From Ideonella sp. (lineage in GTDB: Bacteria; Pseudomonadota; Gammaproteobacteria; Burkholderiales; Burkholderiaceae_C), in assembly GCA_015075165.1 (NCBI GenBank), contig JABTUY010000003.1:434001-498000 (forward strand): 64,000 nucleotides of DNA, given 5' to 3'. Shown piece by piece: positions 7,538-16,521 of this stretch (position 1 is its first letter; each line of letters begins with the position of its first letter). The notes below the pieces were generated by a model. It saw only the letters and a program-made list of their open reading frames with translations. It had not been told where the DNA came from and made no database searches. The translations under genes were made by a program, and so were the position numbers.

Positions 7538-8908
7538 ATGCCGTTCTACGACTTCGTCGCCATCGCCTTGATGGTGACTTTCATCCTCGCGCTGTTCACG
7601 GGTTACCCGGTGGCCTGGCTGCTGGCCGGCCTTTCGCTGCTGTTCGCCACGATCGGCATCACGCTGGGCGACATGGGATATGACACCTTCCTGATGACCA
7701 GCTGGGCCAAGTTCTCGGGGGTGATCGACCGCTTCGACTCGATCATGTCGAACTGGGTCCTGGTGTCGCTGCCGATGTTCGTCTACATGGGACTGATGCT
7801 GGACAAGTCGGGCGTCGCCGACACGATGATGCGCAACTTCGTCAAGGTGTTCGGCGGCATCCGCGGCGGGCTGGGCATCACCGTGGTGTTCATCGGCATC
7901 CTGCTTGCGGCCTCCACCGGCATCGTCGGCGCGTCGGTGGTGCTGCTGGCGGTGCTGTCGATGCCGATCATGCTGGAGCACCGCTACTCGAAGGCGATCG
8001 CCTCGGGGACGGTGGCGGCTTCGGGCACGCTGGGCATCCTGATCCCGCCGTCGATCATGCTGGTGCTGATGGCCGACCAGGTTTCCACCTCTGTGGGCGA
8101 CCTGTTCATGGGCGCGCTGGTTCCCGGTGTCGCGCTGGGCCTGCTGTACATGCTGTACATCATGGTGGTGGGCTTCGTGCGGCCCGACATGGTTCCGCCG
8201 CGCGCGGCGGACGCCGAGAAGTTGACGATGGGCCAGGTCGTCAAGGCGGCCCTGTCCACCGTGCCGACCTTTGGCCTGATCCTGCTCGTGCTGGGGACGA
8301 TCTTCTTCGGCATCGCCACGCCCACCGAGGCGTCGGGCCTGGGTGCCGCGGGCGCCATGCTGCTGGCGGCGGCCAACGGCAAGCTCAACTGGAAGGTGCT
8401 GCGTGAAGTCGGCATCGAGACCACGCTGACGACGAGCTTCATCTTCGCCATCTTCATCGGCGCCACCGTCTTCGCCTACGTGCTGCGTCTGGTCGGCGGC
8501 GACGAGCTGCTGTCGGCCTTGTTCAAGGGCATGAACCTCTCGCCAACGGCACTCGTGCTGGTCGTGCTGGGGATCGTGTTCGTTGCTGGCTTCTTCCTCG
8601 ACTGGTTCGAGATCGTGCTGATCATCCTGCCGCTGCTCGCGCCGATCGTGAAGGCCGCCGGGATCGACCTGACCTGGTTCCTGATCCTGATCGCCGTGAT
8701 GCTCCAGACCTCGTTCCTGACGCCGCCGGTGGGCTTCTCCCTCTTCTATCTGAAGGGCGTGGTGCCCAAGGGGGTGACGATCAAGGACATCTACGTCGGC
8801 GTGATCCCCTTCGTGCTGCTGCAGATCGCGATGGTGGCGGCCTGCATCTACTTCCCGCAGATCATCACCTGGCTTCCCAAGCAGATGTACGGCACGCCTG
8901 GCGGCTGA
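7538..8908 (+). CDS. dctM: TRAP transporter large membrane subunit, DctM family
   Basis: Encodes 456 residues from ATG 7538, preceded by an AAGAG site; the much longer open frame starting at 7070 overlaps dctQ and is not real. The protein is almost wholly hydrophobic, with about 12 transmembrane helices. It shows the family patterns GVADTMMRNF, the small-residue GIVGASVVLLAVLSMPIM region, and the ASGTLGILIPPSIMLVLMAD and FLTPPVGFSLFYLKGV segments that line the two transport domains. It is the translocation subunit, coupling Na+ entry to uptake of the acid bound by DctP. Length and order (P-Q-M) are as usual for the family. Confidence 0.95.
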   Translation: MPFYDFVAIALMVTFILALFTGYPVAWLLAGLSLLFATIGITLGDMGYDTFLMTSWAKFSGVIDRFDSIMSNWVLVSLPMFVYMGLMLDKSGVADTMMRNFVKVFGGIRGGLGITVVFIGILLAASTGIVGASVVLLAVLSMPIMLEHRYSKAIASGTVAASGTLGILIPPSIMLVLMADQVSTSVGDLFMGALVPGVALGLLYMLYIMVVGFVRPDMVPPRAADAEKLTMGQVVKAALSTVPTFGLILLVLGTIFFGIATPTEASGLGAAGAMLLAAANGKLNWKVLREVGIETTLTTSFIFAIFIGATVFAYVLRLVGGDELLSALFKGMNLSPTALVLVVLGIVFVAGFFLDWFEIVLIILPLLAPIVKAAGIDLTWFLILIAVMLQTSFLTPPVGFSLFYLKGVVPKGVTIKDIYVGVIPFVLLQIAMVAACIYFPQIITWLPKQMYGTPGG

Positions 8909-8942
8909 ACGCGACGCCCAGCGCAAGCCGAGGCGAAGCCCG

Positions 8943-10196
8943 ATGCTTACCGAAACCCTGGACTGGGTCTCGGCGGCGATCTTCGCCGTCGCACTGGTGC
9001 ACACCTTTTCGACGGCCATCTTCGAGAAGCTGGCGCATCGCCAGCCTGCCCACGCCGGCTTGTGGCACCTGCTGGGCGAGGTGGAGATCGTGTTCGGCTT
9101 CTGGGCGATGGTGCTCGTCCTCGTCATCTTCGTCGGGCAGGGCGCACCGCACGCGATCAACTACCTCGAGGAGCGCAACTACACCGAGCCGCTGTTCGTC
9201 TTCGCGATCATGGTGGTCGCCGGCACCCGGCCGATCCTCGATCTCGGCGCGCGGGTGGTGTCGATCGCGGCGCGCCTGCTGCCCCTGCCATCGGCTGTAG
9301 CCTCGTACTTTGTGCTGCTGGGGCTCGTGCCTCTGATGGGGTCGGTCATCACCGAGCCGGCCGCGATGACGCTCGCCGCGCTGCTGCTGCGGGACCGGTA
9401 CTTCGTCGCCGGTACATCGGCGCGCTTGAAGTACGTCACGCTGGGTGTCCTGTTCGTCAACGTGAGCATCGGCGGCGTGCTCACCTCCTTCGCGGCGCCA
9501 CCGGTACTCATGGTCGCCGGTGTCTGGGGCTGGGATACGCCGTTCATGCTGTCGCACTTCGGCTGGAAGGCCGCGATCGCGGTGGCGATCAACGCGGCGG
9601 GGGCAACGCTGCTGCTAAAGCGCGAGCTTTCGGCTCTGCCAGCAGCCGAGGGTCAGCGCAGCTCGACGCCCTGGGTCGTGATGGTGGCGCATGTGCTCTT
9701 TCTTGCCGGCATCGTGGCCTTCGCTCATCACCCGCCGGTGTTTCTGGGCCTGCTGATGCTGTTCCTCGGTTTCGCCACGGCCTACACCCGGCATCAGGAC
9801 CGGCTGATGCTGCGCGAGGGTCTGCTGGTGGCCTTCTTCCTTTGCGGCCTTGTGGTCCTGGGCGGGCAGCAGGCCTGGTGGCTTCAACCTTTGCTGTCGG
9901 GATTGAGCGCGGATGCCGTGCTCGTCGGTGCAACGGCGCTGACGGCAGTAACGGACAACGCCGCGCTCACCTACCTCGGCTCACTGGTGCCGAACCTGTC
10001 GGATGAGTTCAAGTACGCGCTCGTGAGCGGCGCCGTGGCAGGCGGCGGCCTGACCGTCATCGCCAACGCACCCAACCCGGCCGGTTTCGCCATCTTGCGG
10101 GGGCGATTCGAGAACGAGACCGTTCAGCCGTCACGCCTGCTCGTGGCGGCGTTGATTCCGACGCTCGTCGCGTTGGCAGCACTGCGGTGGCTCTGA
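8943..10196 (+). CDS. Putative Na+/H+ antiporter (PF07399-like membrane protein)
   Basis: Encodes 417 residues with about ten to eleven hydrophobic segments. It contains the GSVITEPAAMTLAALLLRDR motif and a matching second-half motif TAVTDNAALTYLGSLVP, then GLTVIANAPNPAGFAIL. Such paired acidic/small-residue motifs in broken helices are typical of the ion-transporter superfamily and match the putative Na+/H+ antiporter family PF07399 as I remember it. It follows dctM by 34 bases on the same strand. An antiporter could restore the sodium gradient used by the TRAP system; that link is inference. Substrate specificity is not proven by the sequence. Confidence 0.75.
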   Translation: MLTETLDWVSAAIFAVALVHTFSTAIFEKLAHRQPAHAGLWHLLGEVEIVFGFWAMVLVLVIFVGQGAPHAINYLEERNYTEPLFVFAIMVVAGTRPILDLGARVVSIAARLLPLPSAVASYFVLLGLVPLMGSVITEPAAMTLAALLLRDRYFVAGTSARLKYVTLGVLFVNVSIGGVLTSFAAPPVLMVAGVWGWDTPFMLSHFGWKAAIAVAINAAGATLLLKRELSALPAAEGQRSSTPWVVMVAHVLFLAGIVAFAHHPPVFLGLLMLFLGFATAYTRHQDRLMLREGLLVAFFLCGLVVLGGQQAWWLQPLLSGLSADAVLVGATALTAVTDNAALTYLGSLVPNLSDEFKYALVSGAVAGGGLTVIANAPNPAGFAILRGRFENETVQPSRLLVAALIPTLVALAALRWL

Positions 10197-10301
10197 CCGC
10201 TGCTGCCGAGCTCGGCGCGAGGCACTTGTCGTCATCGATCCCGAATCGACTGCTACGGGCGAACCCGAATGGAGTCGATGGTTATCCGCCCGTAAGCTCC
10301 C

Positions 10302-10321
10302 GGTCAGGTTGGTCTTACCAC
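10302..10321 (+). promoter_or_regulatory. PdhR-type operator upstream of aceE
   Basis: TTGGTcttACCAc at 10309-10321 is a near-perfect PdhR-type palindrome. With flanks, GGTCA-n-GTTGGTCTTACCA (10302-10320) is identical to the pdhR promoter copy (5706-5724 on the other strand) at every position except n, and in the same orientation relative to the controlled gene. TTGGTC could be a -35 box, but the -10 at the proper spacing (AGTTCA) is weak. The rest of the 10,197-10,398 gap holds no gene. Confidence 0.8.
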
Positions 10322-10398
10322 GCTGACCAAAAGTTCACGCCCATTGCATTGACCTGCCGAGCGCGTTCAGACGAACAGCGCCGGCGCCAGGAGGCCTG

Positions 10399-13077
10399 AT
10401 GAACATGCATGACGATGCCGATCCCGCCGAGACCAGCGAATGGCTCGACTCGCTCAAGGCCGTGGAGCTGCATCGAGGCCAGGCACGTGCGAACGTGCTG
10501 GTCAACCGGCTGGTGGATCAGGCGCGCAGGGACGGCCTGTACATCCCGCGCTCGCTCACCACGGCCTACAAGAACACGATCGCACCGGAGCAGGAAGCCA
10601 AGGCGCCCGGGGACCGGGCGATCGAGCACCGCCTGCGCTCGATCATTCGCTGGAATGCGCTGGCGATCGTGCTGCGCGCGAACAAGGAAAGCTCCGAGCT
10701 CGGCGGCCACATCGCGAGCTTCCAGTCGGCGGCCACGCTGTACGACATCGGCTTCGGCCACTTCTGGCACGCGCCGACCGACACGCACGGCGGTGACCTT
10801 CTCTTCATCCAAGGCCACAGTTCGCCCGGAATCTATGCACGCGCCTTCCTCGAAGGCCGGCTGACCGAAGACCAGTTGCTCGGCTATCGGCAGGAAACCG
10901 CCGGCAAAGGCCTGTCGAGCTACCCGCACCCGTGGCTGATGCCCGACTTCTGGCAGTTCCCCACCGTCTCGATGGGCCTGGGCCCATTGATGGCGATTTA
11001 CCAGGCGCGCTTCCTTAAGTACCTGCAGGGCCGTGGGCTCGCCGAAACATCGCAGCGCAAGGTCTGGGCGTTCATGGGCGACGGCGAGATGGACGAGCCC
11101 GAGTCGCTTGGCGCCATCTCCCTGGCCGGCCGCGAGGGCCTGGACAACCTGGTCTTCGTCATCAACTGCAACCTGCAGCGCCTGGACGGCCCGGTGCGCG
11201 GCAACGGCAAGATCGTTCAGGAACTTGAGAGCGTGTTCCGAGGCGCCGGGTGGAACGTCATCAAGGTGCTCTGGGGCGGCGGCTGGGACGCGCTCTTTGC
11301 CAAGGACAAGAGCGGCAAGCTCCTGCAGTTGATGGAGGAGTGTGTCGACGGCGAGTACCAGGACTTCAAGAGCAAAAGCGGCGCCTACGTCCGCGAGCAC
11401 TTCTTCGGCCGCTACGAAGAGACCAAGGCGCTCGTCGCCGACATGAGCGACGACGACATCTGGAAACTCACGCGCGGCGGCCACGACCCGCAGAAGGTGT
11501 TTGCGGCCTACACCGCGGCGGTCAGGCACACCGGACAGCCGACGCTGATCCTGCCCAAGACCGTCAAGGGCTACGGCATGGGCGAGTCGGGCGAAGGCCA
11601 GATGATTTCGCACCAGGCCAAGAAGATGACGGCCGATGCCTTGCGCGGCTTTCGCGATCGCTTCCAGATTCCGGTGGCCGACGATGACCTGGCGAAGGTG
11701 CCCTTCATCAAGCTGCCCGAAGACAGCCCGGAGATGAAGTACCTGCGCGAGCGCCGCGCTGCGCTCGGCGGCTACCTGCCGCAGCGGCGCCGCAAGTCCG
11801 CGTCGCTCGCGATCCCGCCGCTCGCGACATTCCAGCGCCTGCTCGAGAACACCGGCGAGCGCGAAATCAGCACCACGATGGCCTTCGTGCAGATGCTCGG
11901 CACGCTGGTGCGTGACAAAGCCATCGGCAAGCACGTCGTGCCGATCGTGCCCGACGAGAGCCGCACCTTCGGCATGGAAGGCATGTTCCGCCAGCTCGGC
12001 ATCTATTCGTCGGTCGGCCAGCTCTACAAGCCGCAGGACGCCGACCAGCTGATGTACTACCGCGAGTCCAAGGACGGCCAGGTGCTGCAGGAGGGCATCA
12101 ACGAAGGCGGCGCGATGTCGAGCTGGATCGTCGCAGCCACTTCGTACAGCACGAACAACGTGCCGATGATCCCGTTCTACATCTACTACTCGATGTTCGG
12201 GCTGCAACGTGTCGGCGACCTGGCCTGGCTGGCCGGCGACATCCGCGCGCGCGGCTTCCTGCTCGGCGGCACGGCGGGGCGCACGACGCTCAACGGCGAG
12301 GGCCTGCAGCACGAGGACGGCCACAGCCACATCATCGCCGGCACGATCCCGAACTGCGTTTCCTACGACCCGACCTTCGCGTACGAAGTGGTGACGATCG
12401 TCCGCGAGGGCATGCGCCGCATGTACGAGGCGCAGGAAGACGTGTACTACTACGTCACCCTGATGAACGAGAACTACCCGCATCCCGGCTTGGCCGATGC
12501 GGGAGAAGGGGCGGAACAGGGCATCCTCAAGGGTCTGTACAAGCTCAAGGGCGGCGGCAAGGCGAAGAAGGGCCAGCGCGTCCAGCTCATGGGCAGCGGC
12601 ACGATCCTGCGCGAGGTGATCGCGGCCGCGGAATTGTTGAAAGACGATTGGGGCGTCAGCGCCGACGTCTGGAGCGCGACCAGCTACAACGAACTGCGCC
12701 GCGACGGCATGGCCGCCGAACGGTGGAACCTGCTGCACCCAACCGAGCCGCGGCGCAGGAGCTGGGTCGAGGCCTGCCTCGAAGGCAACGACGGCCCGGT
12801 GATCGCCTCCACCGACTACATGCGCAACTACGCCGACCAGGTGCGCGAGTACGTGCAGGCGGCGGGCCGGCGCTACGTGGTGCTCGGCACCGACGGCTTC
12901 GGCCGCAGCGACTACCGCGTCAAGCTGCGCCGCTTCTTCGAGGTCGATCGTTTCTACGTCGCCGTCGCCGCCCTCAAGGCACTGGCCGATGAAGGCACGT
13001 TGAAGCCAGCCGTGGTGGCCGAAGCCATCGCCAAGTACGGCCTGGACACCGAGCGCGCCGCGCCCTGGACCGTCTGA
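10399..13077 (+). CDS. aceE: Pyruvate dehydrogenase E1 component (homodimeric type)
   Basis: Encodes 892 residues, close to the 887 of E. coli AceE. ATG 10399 follows a strong AGGAGG site; a second in-frame ATG is two codons later. The enzyme uses thiamine diphosphate to decarboxylate pyruvate and acetylate the lipoyl groups of AceF in the cytoplasmic PDH complex. The cofactor motif starts at GDG (227-229) and ends at NCN (256-258). Typical AceE blocks such as SSYPHPWLMPDFWQFPTVSMGLGP (shown here only in part) and ESRTFGMEG are present. It begins the aceE-aceF-lpdA operon. The PdhR-type operator about 80 bases upstream suggests repression when pyruvate is scarce. Confidence 0.98.
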   Translation: MNMHDDADPAETSEWLDSLKAVELHRGQARANVLVNRLVDQARRDGLYIPRSLTTAYKNTIAPEQEAKAPGDRAIEHRLRSIIRWNALAIVLRANKESSELGGHIASFQSAATLYDIGFGHFWHAPTDTHGGDLLFIQGHSSPGIYARAFLEGRLTEDQLLGYRQETAGKGLSSYPHPWLMPDFWQFPTVSMGLGPLMAIYQARFLKYLQGRGLAETSQRKVWAFMGDGEMDEPESLGAISLAGREGLDNLVFVINCNLQRLDGPVRGNGKIVQELESVFRGAGWNVIKVLWGGGWDALFAKDKSGKLLQLMEECVDGEYQDFKSKSGAYVREHFFGRYEETKALVADMSDDDIWKLTRGGHDPQKVFAAYTAAVRHTGQPTLILPKTVKGYGMGESGEGQMISHQAKKMTADALRGFRDRFQIPVADDDLAKVPFIKLPEDSPEMKYLRERRAALGGYLPQRRRKSASLAIPPLATFQRLLENTGEREISTTMAFVQMLGTLVRDKAIGKHVVPIVPDESRTFGMEGMFRQLGIYSSVGQLYKPQDADQLMYYRESKDGQVLQEGINEGGAMSSWIVAATSYSTNNVPMIPFYIYYSMFGLQRVGDLAWLAGDIRARGFLLGGTAGRTTLNGEGLQHEDGHSHIIAGTIPNCVSYDPTFAYEVVTIVREGMRRMYEAQEDVYYYVTLMNENYPHPGLADAGEGAEQGILKGLYKLKGGGKAKKGQRVQLMGSGTILREVIAAAELLKDDWGVSADVWSATSYNELRRDGMAAERWNLLHPTEPRRRSWVEACLEGNDGPVIASTDYMRNYADQVREYVQAAGRRYVVLGTDGFGRSDYRVKLRRFFEVDRFYVAVAALKALADEGTLKPAVVAEAIAKYGLDTERAAPWTV

Positions 13078-13113
13078 CACCGTCTGATCCGTCTGACCAA
13101 GAAGGCGCAGCAC

Positions 13114-14700
13114 ATGAGCATCGACATCCGCGTACCCGACATCGGCGACTTCAAGGACGTGCCGGTGATCGAGGTGTTCGTCAAGGTGGGCGACACGGTC
13201 AAGGCCGAAGACCCGCTGATCTCGCTCGAATCCGACAAGGCCACGATGGACGTGCCCGCGCCGCAGGGCGGCGTCGTCAAGGCCATCTCGGTCAAGGTCG
13301 GCGACAAGGTCAGCGAAGGCAGCGTGATCATGCAGTTCGACGGCGTTGGCGCAGCCCCAGCGGAGCCGGCCAAGCCCAGCATCAGCGCGCCACCGTCGCC
13401 CGTCAACGCGCCGGCCGGCAAGGCCGAGGTGCGCGTGCCCGACATCGGCGACTTCAAGGACGTGCCGGTGATCGAGATCTTCGTCAAGGTCGGCGACACG
13501 GTGAAGGCCGAAGACCCGCTGATCTCGCTCGAGTCCGACAAGGCCACGATGGACGTGCCGGCCCCGCTCGGCGGCGTGGTGCAGGAGATCCGCGTCCAGC
13601 TGGGCGACAAGGTCAGCGAAGGCAGCGTCATCCTGGCTTTGGCAACCGGCAGCGCAGCGGCCGGTGCTGCTGCTGGCGGTGCGCCCGCCGGTCCGCCGCC
13701 GGCAGCAGCCGCCGTCGCGGCGGCCGCCACCGGGACGGGCGGCGCCATCGACGAAGCCGCGTTTGCGCTGGCCTATGCCGGCCCGGCGGTGCGCAAGCTG
13801 GCGCGCGAGATGAACGTGGACCTCGGCAAGGTCAAGGGCAGCGGCGACCACGGTCGCATCCTGCGACAGGACGTGGAAGCCTTCGCCAAAGGCGGCGGCG
13901 CCGCGGCGCCGGCCCCGAGGGCTGCCGCGACTGTGGCGGGCGCTACGGGATCAGGCTTGGGCGGCATCGACCTGCTGCCGTGGCCGAAGGTCGACTTCGC
14001 GAAGTTCGGCCCGATCGAACGCAAGGAACAGTCGCGCATCAAGAAGATCTCGGCGGCGAACCTGCACCGCAACTGGGTCGTCATCCCACATGTGACGACG
14101 CACGACGAGGCGGACATCACCGACCTCGAACAGTTCCGCGTGCAGATGAACAAGGAACTCGAGAAGTCGGGCGTCAAGGTCAGCATGCTGCCCTTCATGA
14201 TGAAGGCGGCGGTCGCGACGCTGAAGAAGTTCCCCGAGTTCAACGCATCGCTCGACGGCGACGCGCTGGTGCTGAAGCACTACTGGCACATCGGCTTCGC
14301 GGCCGACACGCCGAACGGCCTGGTCGTGCCGGTGATCCGCGATGTGGACAAGAAGACGATTCCCGAAATCGCCAAGGAGATGGGCGACCTGGCCAAGCTG
14401 GCACGCGACGGCAAGCTCAAGCCCGACCAGATGTCGGGCGGCACCTTCACGATCAGCTCGCTCGGCGGCATCGGCGGCATCTACTTCACACCGATCATCA
14501 ACGCGCCCGAGGTCTCGATCATGGGCGTGTGCAAGAGCTACTGGAAGCAGCACTCCAGCGACGGCAAGAACTCGAGCTGGCGGCTGACGCTGCCGCTGTC
14601 GCTGTCCTGGGATCACCGCGTCATCGACGGCGCAGCTGCCGCGCGCTTCAACGTGCACTTCGCCAACCTGCTCGCCGACATGCGGCGGATCATGTTCTAA
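13114..14700 (+). CDS. aceF: Dihydrolipoamide acetyltransferase (PDH E2) with two lipoyl domains
   Basis: Encodes 528 residues. Two lipoyl domains are present, with the modified lysines at K42 and K143 in identical ESDKATMDVPAP contexts. Ala/Pro-rich linkers follow, then a peripheral-subunit-binding domain at about 220-258 (AGPAVRKLAREMNVDL) and the acetyltransferase core from about 290. The catalytic DHRVIDG motif places His at 501 and Asp at 505. The protein forms the structural core of the PDH complex and carries acetyl groups to CoA. The two lipoyl domains are nearly identical even at DNA level, offset by exactly 303 bases, which suggests a recent tandem duplication or gene conversion. 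It lies 36 bases after aceE. Confidence 0.97.
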   Translation: MSIDIRVPDIGDFKDVPVIEVFVKVGDTVKAEDPLISLESDKATMDVPAPQGGVVKAISVKVGDKVSEGSVIMQFDGVGAAPAEPAKPSISAPPSPVNAPAGKAEVRVPDIGDFKDVPVIEIFVKVGDTVKAEDPLISLESDKATMDVPAPLGGVVQEIRVQLGDKVSEGSVILALATGSAAAGAAAGGAPAGPPPAAAAVAAAATGTGGAIDEAAFALAYAGPAVRKLAREMNVDLGKVKGSGDHGRILRQDVEAFAKGGGAAAPAPRAAATVAGATGSGLGGIDLLPWPKVDFAKFGPIERKEQSRIKKISAANLHRNWVVIPHVTTHDEADITDLEQFRVQMNKELEKSGVKVSMLPFMMKAAVATLKKFPEFNASLDGDALVLKHYWHIGFAADTPNGLVVPVIRDVDKKTIPEIAKEMGDLAKLARDGKLKPDQMSGGTFTISSLGGIGGIYFTPIINAPEVSIMGVCKSYWKQHSSDGKNSSWRLTLPLSLSWDHRVIDGAAAARFNVHFANLLADMRRIMF

Positions 14701-14712
14701 GGACCCGCAGCC

Positions 14713-16494
14713 ATGGCAACTCTCGTGGAAGTCAAGGTCCCCGACATCGGCGACTTCAAGGAAGTCGCGATCATCGAGCTGATGGTCAAGCCCGGCGAAG
14801 TGATCGCCGTCGACACCGGGCTGATCATGGTCGAGTCGGACAAGGCGTCGATGGAGATCCCGTCGTCGCATGCCGGCACGGTCAAGGAGCTTCGGGTCAA
14901 GCTCGGGGACAAGGTCAGCGAAGGCACGGTGATCCTCGTCGTCGAGGCAGCTGGTGCCTCTGCCGCCGCGCCGGCTCCGGCTCCCGCCGCGGCGCCCCCG
15001 GCGACCGCCGCCGCGAAGCCGGCCGCGCCGGCCCCGCCCTCCGCGCCGCTTCCGGGTGCCGCCACCTACTCCGGCAAGGCCGACACGGAATGCGAGATGC
15101 TGGTGCTGGGCGCCGGCCCCGGCGGCTACTCCGCGGCCTTCCGCAGCGCCGATCTGGGCATGAAGACCGTACTCGTCGAGCGCTACGCCACGCTCGGCGG
15201 CGTGTGTCTGAACGTCGGCTGCATTCCGTCGAAGGCGCTACTGCATACCGCCTCGGTGATGGACGAAGTCAAGCACCTGCCCGATCACGGCATCAAGTAC
15301 GGCGCACCCGAGATCGACATCGACAAGCTGCGTGGCTTCAAGGACGGCGTGATCAAGAAGCTCACGGGCGGCCTGGCCGGCATGGCCAAGGCGCGCAAGG
15401 TCGAGGTGATGACGGGAACCGGCAGCTTCCTCGATCCGCACCACCTCGAAGTTGCCGCGGCCGACGGCAGCAAGAAGGTGGTCAAGTTCGCCAAGGCCAT
15501 CATCGCCGCCGGCAGCCAGGCGGTGAAGCTGCCCTTCATGCCGGACGACGAGCGTGTGGTGGACAGCACCGGTGCGCTGCTGCTGAAGAGCATCCCAAAG
15601 CGCATGCTGGTCGTCGGCGGCGGAATCATCGGCCTGGAGATGGCCACCGTGTACTCCACGCTGGGCACGCGCATCGATGTCGTCGAGATGCTCGACGGCC
15701 TGATGCAGGGAGCCGACCGCGACCTCGTCAAGGTCTGGGAGAAGATGAATACGCATCGCTTCGGCAGCGTGATGCTCAAGACGAAGACCGTCGGTGCCAA
15801 GGCGACTCCGGCCGGCATCGAGGTCAGCTTCGAGGGCGAGAAGGCTCCGCAGGGGCCGCAGGTCTATGACCTGGTGCTCGTCGCGGTGGGGCGCAGCCCC
15901 AACGGCAAGAAGATCGGCGCCGAGAAGGCCGGTGTCGCCGTCACCGACCGCGGCTTCATCAACGTCGACAACCAGATGCGCACCAACGTGCGCCATATCC
16001 ACGCCATCGGCGACATCGTCGGCCAGCCGATGCTGGCGCACAAGGCGGTGCACGAGGCGCATGTGGCGGCCGAGGCGGCACAGGGCCAGGCAGCGTTCTT
16101 CGATGCCCGCCAGATTCCTTCGGTGGCCTACACCGACCCCGAGGTCGCGTGGGCCGGTAAGACCGAGGAACAGTGCAAGGCCGAGGGCATCAAGATCGGC
16201 AAGGCCGTCTTCCCCTGGGCGGCGTCGGGTCGCGCCATCGCCAATGGCCGCGACGAAGGCTTCACCAAGCTGATCTTCGACGAGGCCACGCACCGGGTGA
16301 TCGGTGGCGGCATCGTCGGTACCCACGCGGGCGACCTCATCAGCGAGGTGTGTCTGGCCGTCGAGATGGGTTGCGAGCCCACCGACATCGGCAAGACGAT
16401 TCACCCGCACCCGACGCTGGGTGAATCGATCGGCATGACGGCCGAGGTCTTCGAAGGTGTCTGCACCGACCTGCCACCGCAGAAGAAGAAGTGA
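14713..16494 (+). CDS. lpdA: Dihydrolipoamide dehydrogenase (PDH E3) with N-terminal lipoyl domain
   Basis: Encodes 593 residues, about 120 longer than plain E3 because an N-terminal lipoyl domain (modified lysine K44 in ESDKASMEIP) is fused through an Ala/Pro linker (about 80-120). The FAD-binding motif GAGPGG is at 133-138. The redox-active disulfide is C165/C170 (GGVCLNVGCIPSK), and the C-terminal HPHPTLGE motif holds the catalytic His. It reoxidises dihydrolipoyl groups of AceF with NAD+. Lipoyl-E3 fusions are known in Burkholderiales and Neisseria. It starts 12 bases after aceF and is clearly co-transcribed. Confidence 0.97.
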   Translation: MATLVEVKVPDIGDFKEVAIIELMVKPGEVIAVDTGLIMVESDKASMEIPSSHAGTVKELRVKLGDKVSEGTVILVVEAAGASAAAPAPAPAAAPPATAAAKPAAPAPPSAPLPGAATYSGKADTECEMLVLGAGPGGYSAAFRSADLGMKTVLVERYATLGGVCLNVGCIPSKALLHTASVMDEVKHLPDHGIKYGAPEIDIDKLRGFKDGVIKKLTGGLAGMAKARKVEVMTGTGSFLDPHHLEVAAADGSKKVVKFAKAIIAAGSQAVKLPFMPDDERVVDSTGALLLKSIPKRMLVVGGGIIGLEMATVYSTLGTRIDVVEMLDGLMQGADRDLVKVWEKMNTHRFGSVMLKTKTVGAKATPAGIEVSFEGEKAPQGPQVYDLVLVAVGRSPNGKKIGAEKAGVAVTDRGFINVDNQMRTNVRHIHAIGDIVGQPMLAHKAVHEAHVAAEAAQGQAAFFDARQIPSVAYTDPEVAWAGKTEEQCKAEGIKIGKAVFPWAASGRAIANGRDEGFTKLIFDEATHRVIGGGIVGTHAGDLISEVCLAVEMGCEPTDIGKTIHPHPTLGESIGMTAEVFEGVCTDLPPQKKK

Positions 16495-16521
16495 ACACCG
16501 TCACCCGCGCAGCGACGTCCC

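Noticed and set aside
7397-9160. Long minus-strand open frame opposite dctM
   Set aside because: His/Gln/Arg/Asp-rich shadow of a GC-rich membrane-protein gene; no start signal or family match.
10315-13851. Very long antisense open frame (over 1,100 codons) opposite aceE and aceF
   Set aside because: It mirrors the codon bias of GC-rich aceE/aceF, is rich in His/Arg/Val/Asp repeats, and has no domain signal; the sense genes are certain.
13980-15869. Plus-strand open frame overlapping aceF and lpdA in another frame
   Set aside because: Arg/Gly/Gln-rich frame shadow without any motif; both real genes cover it.
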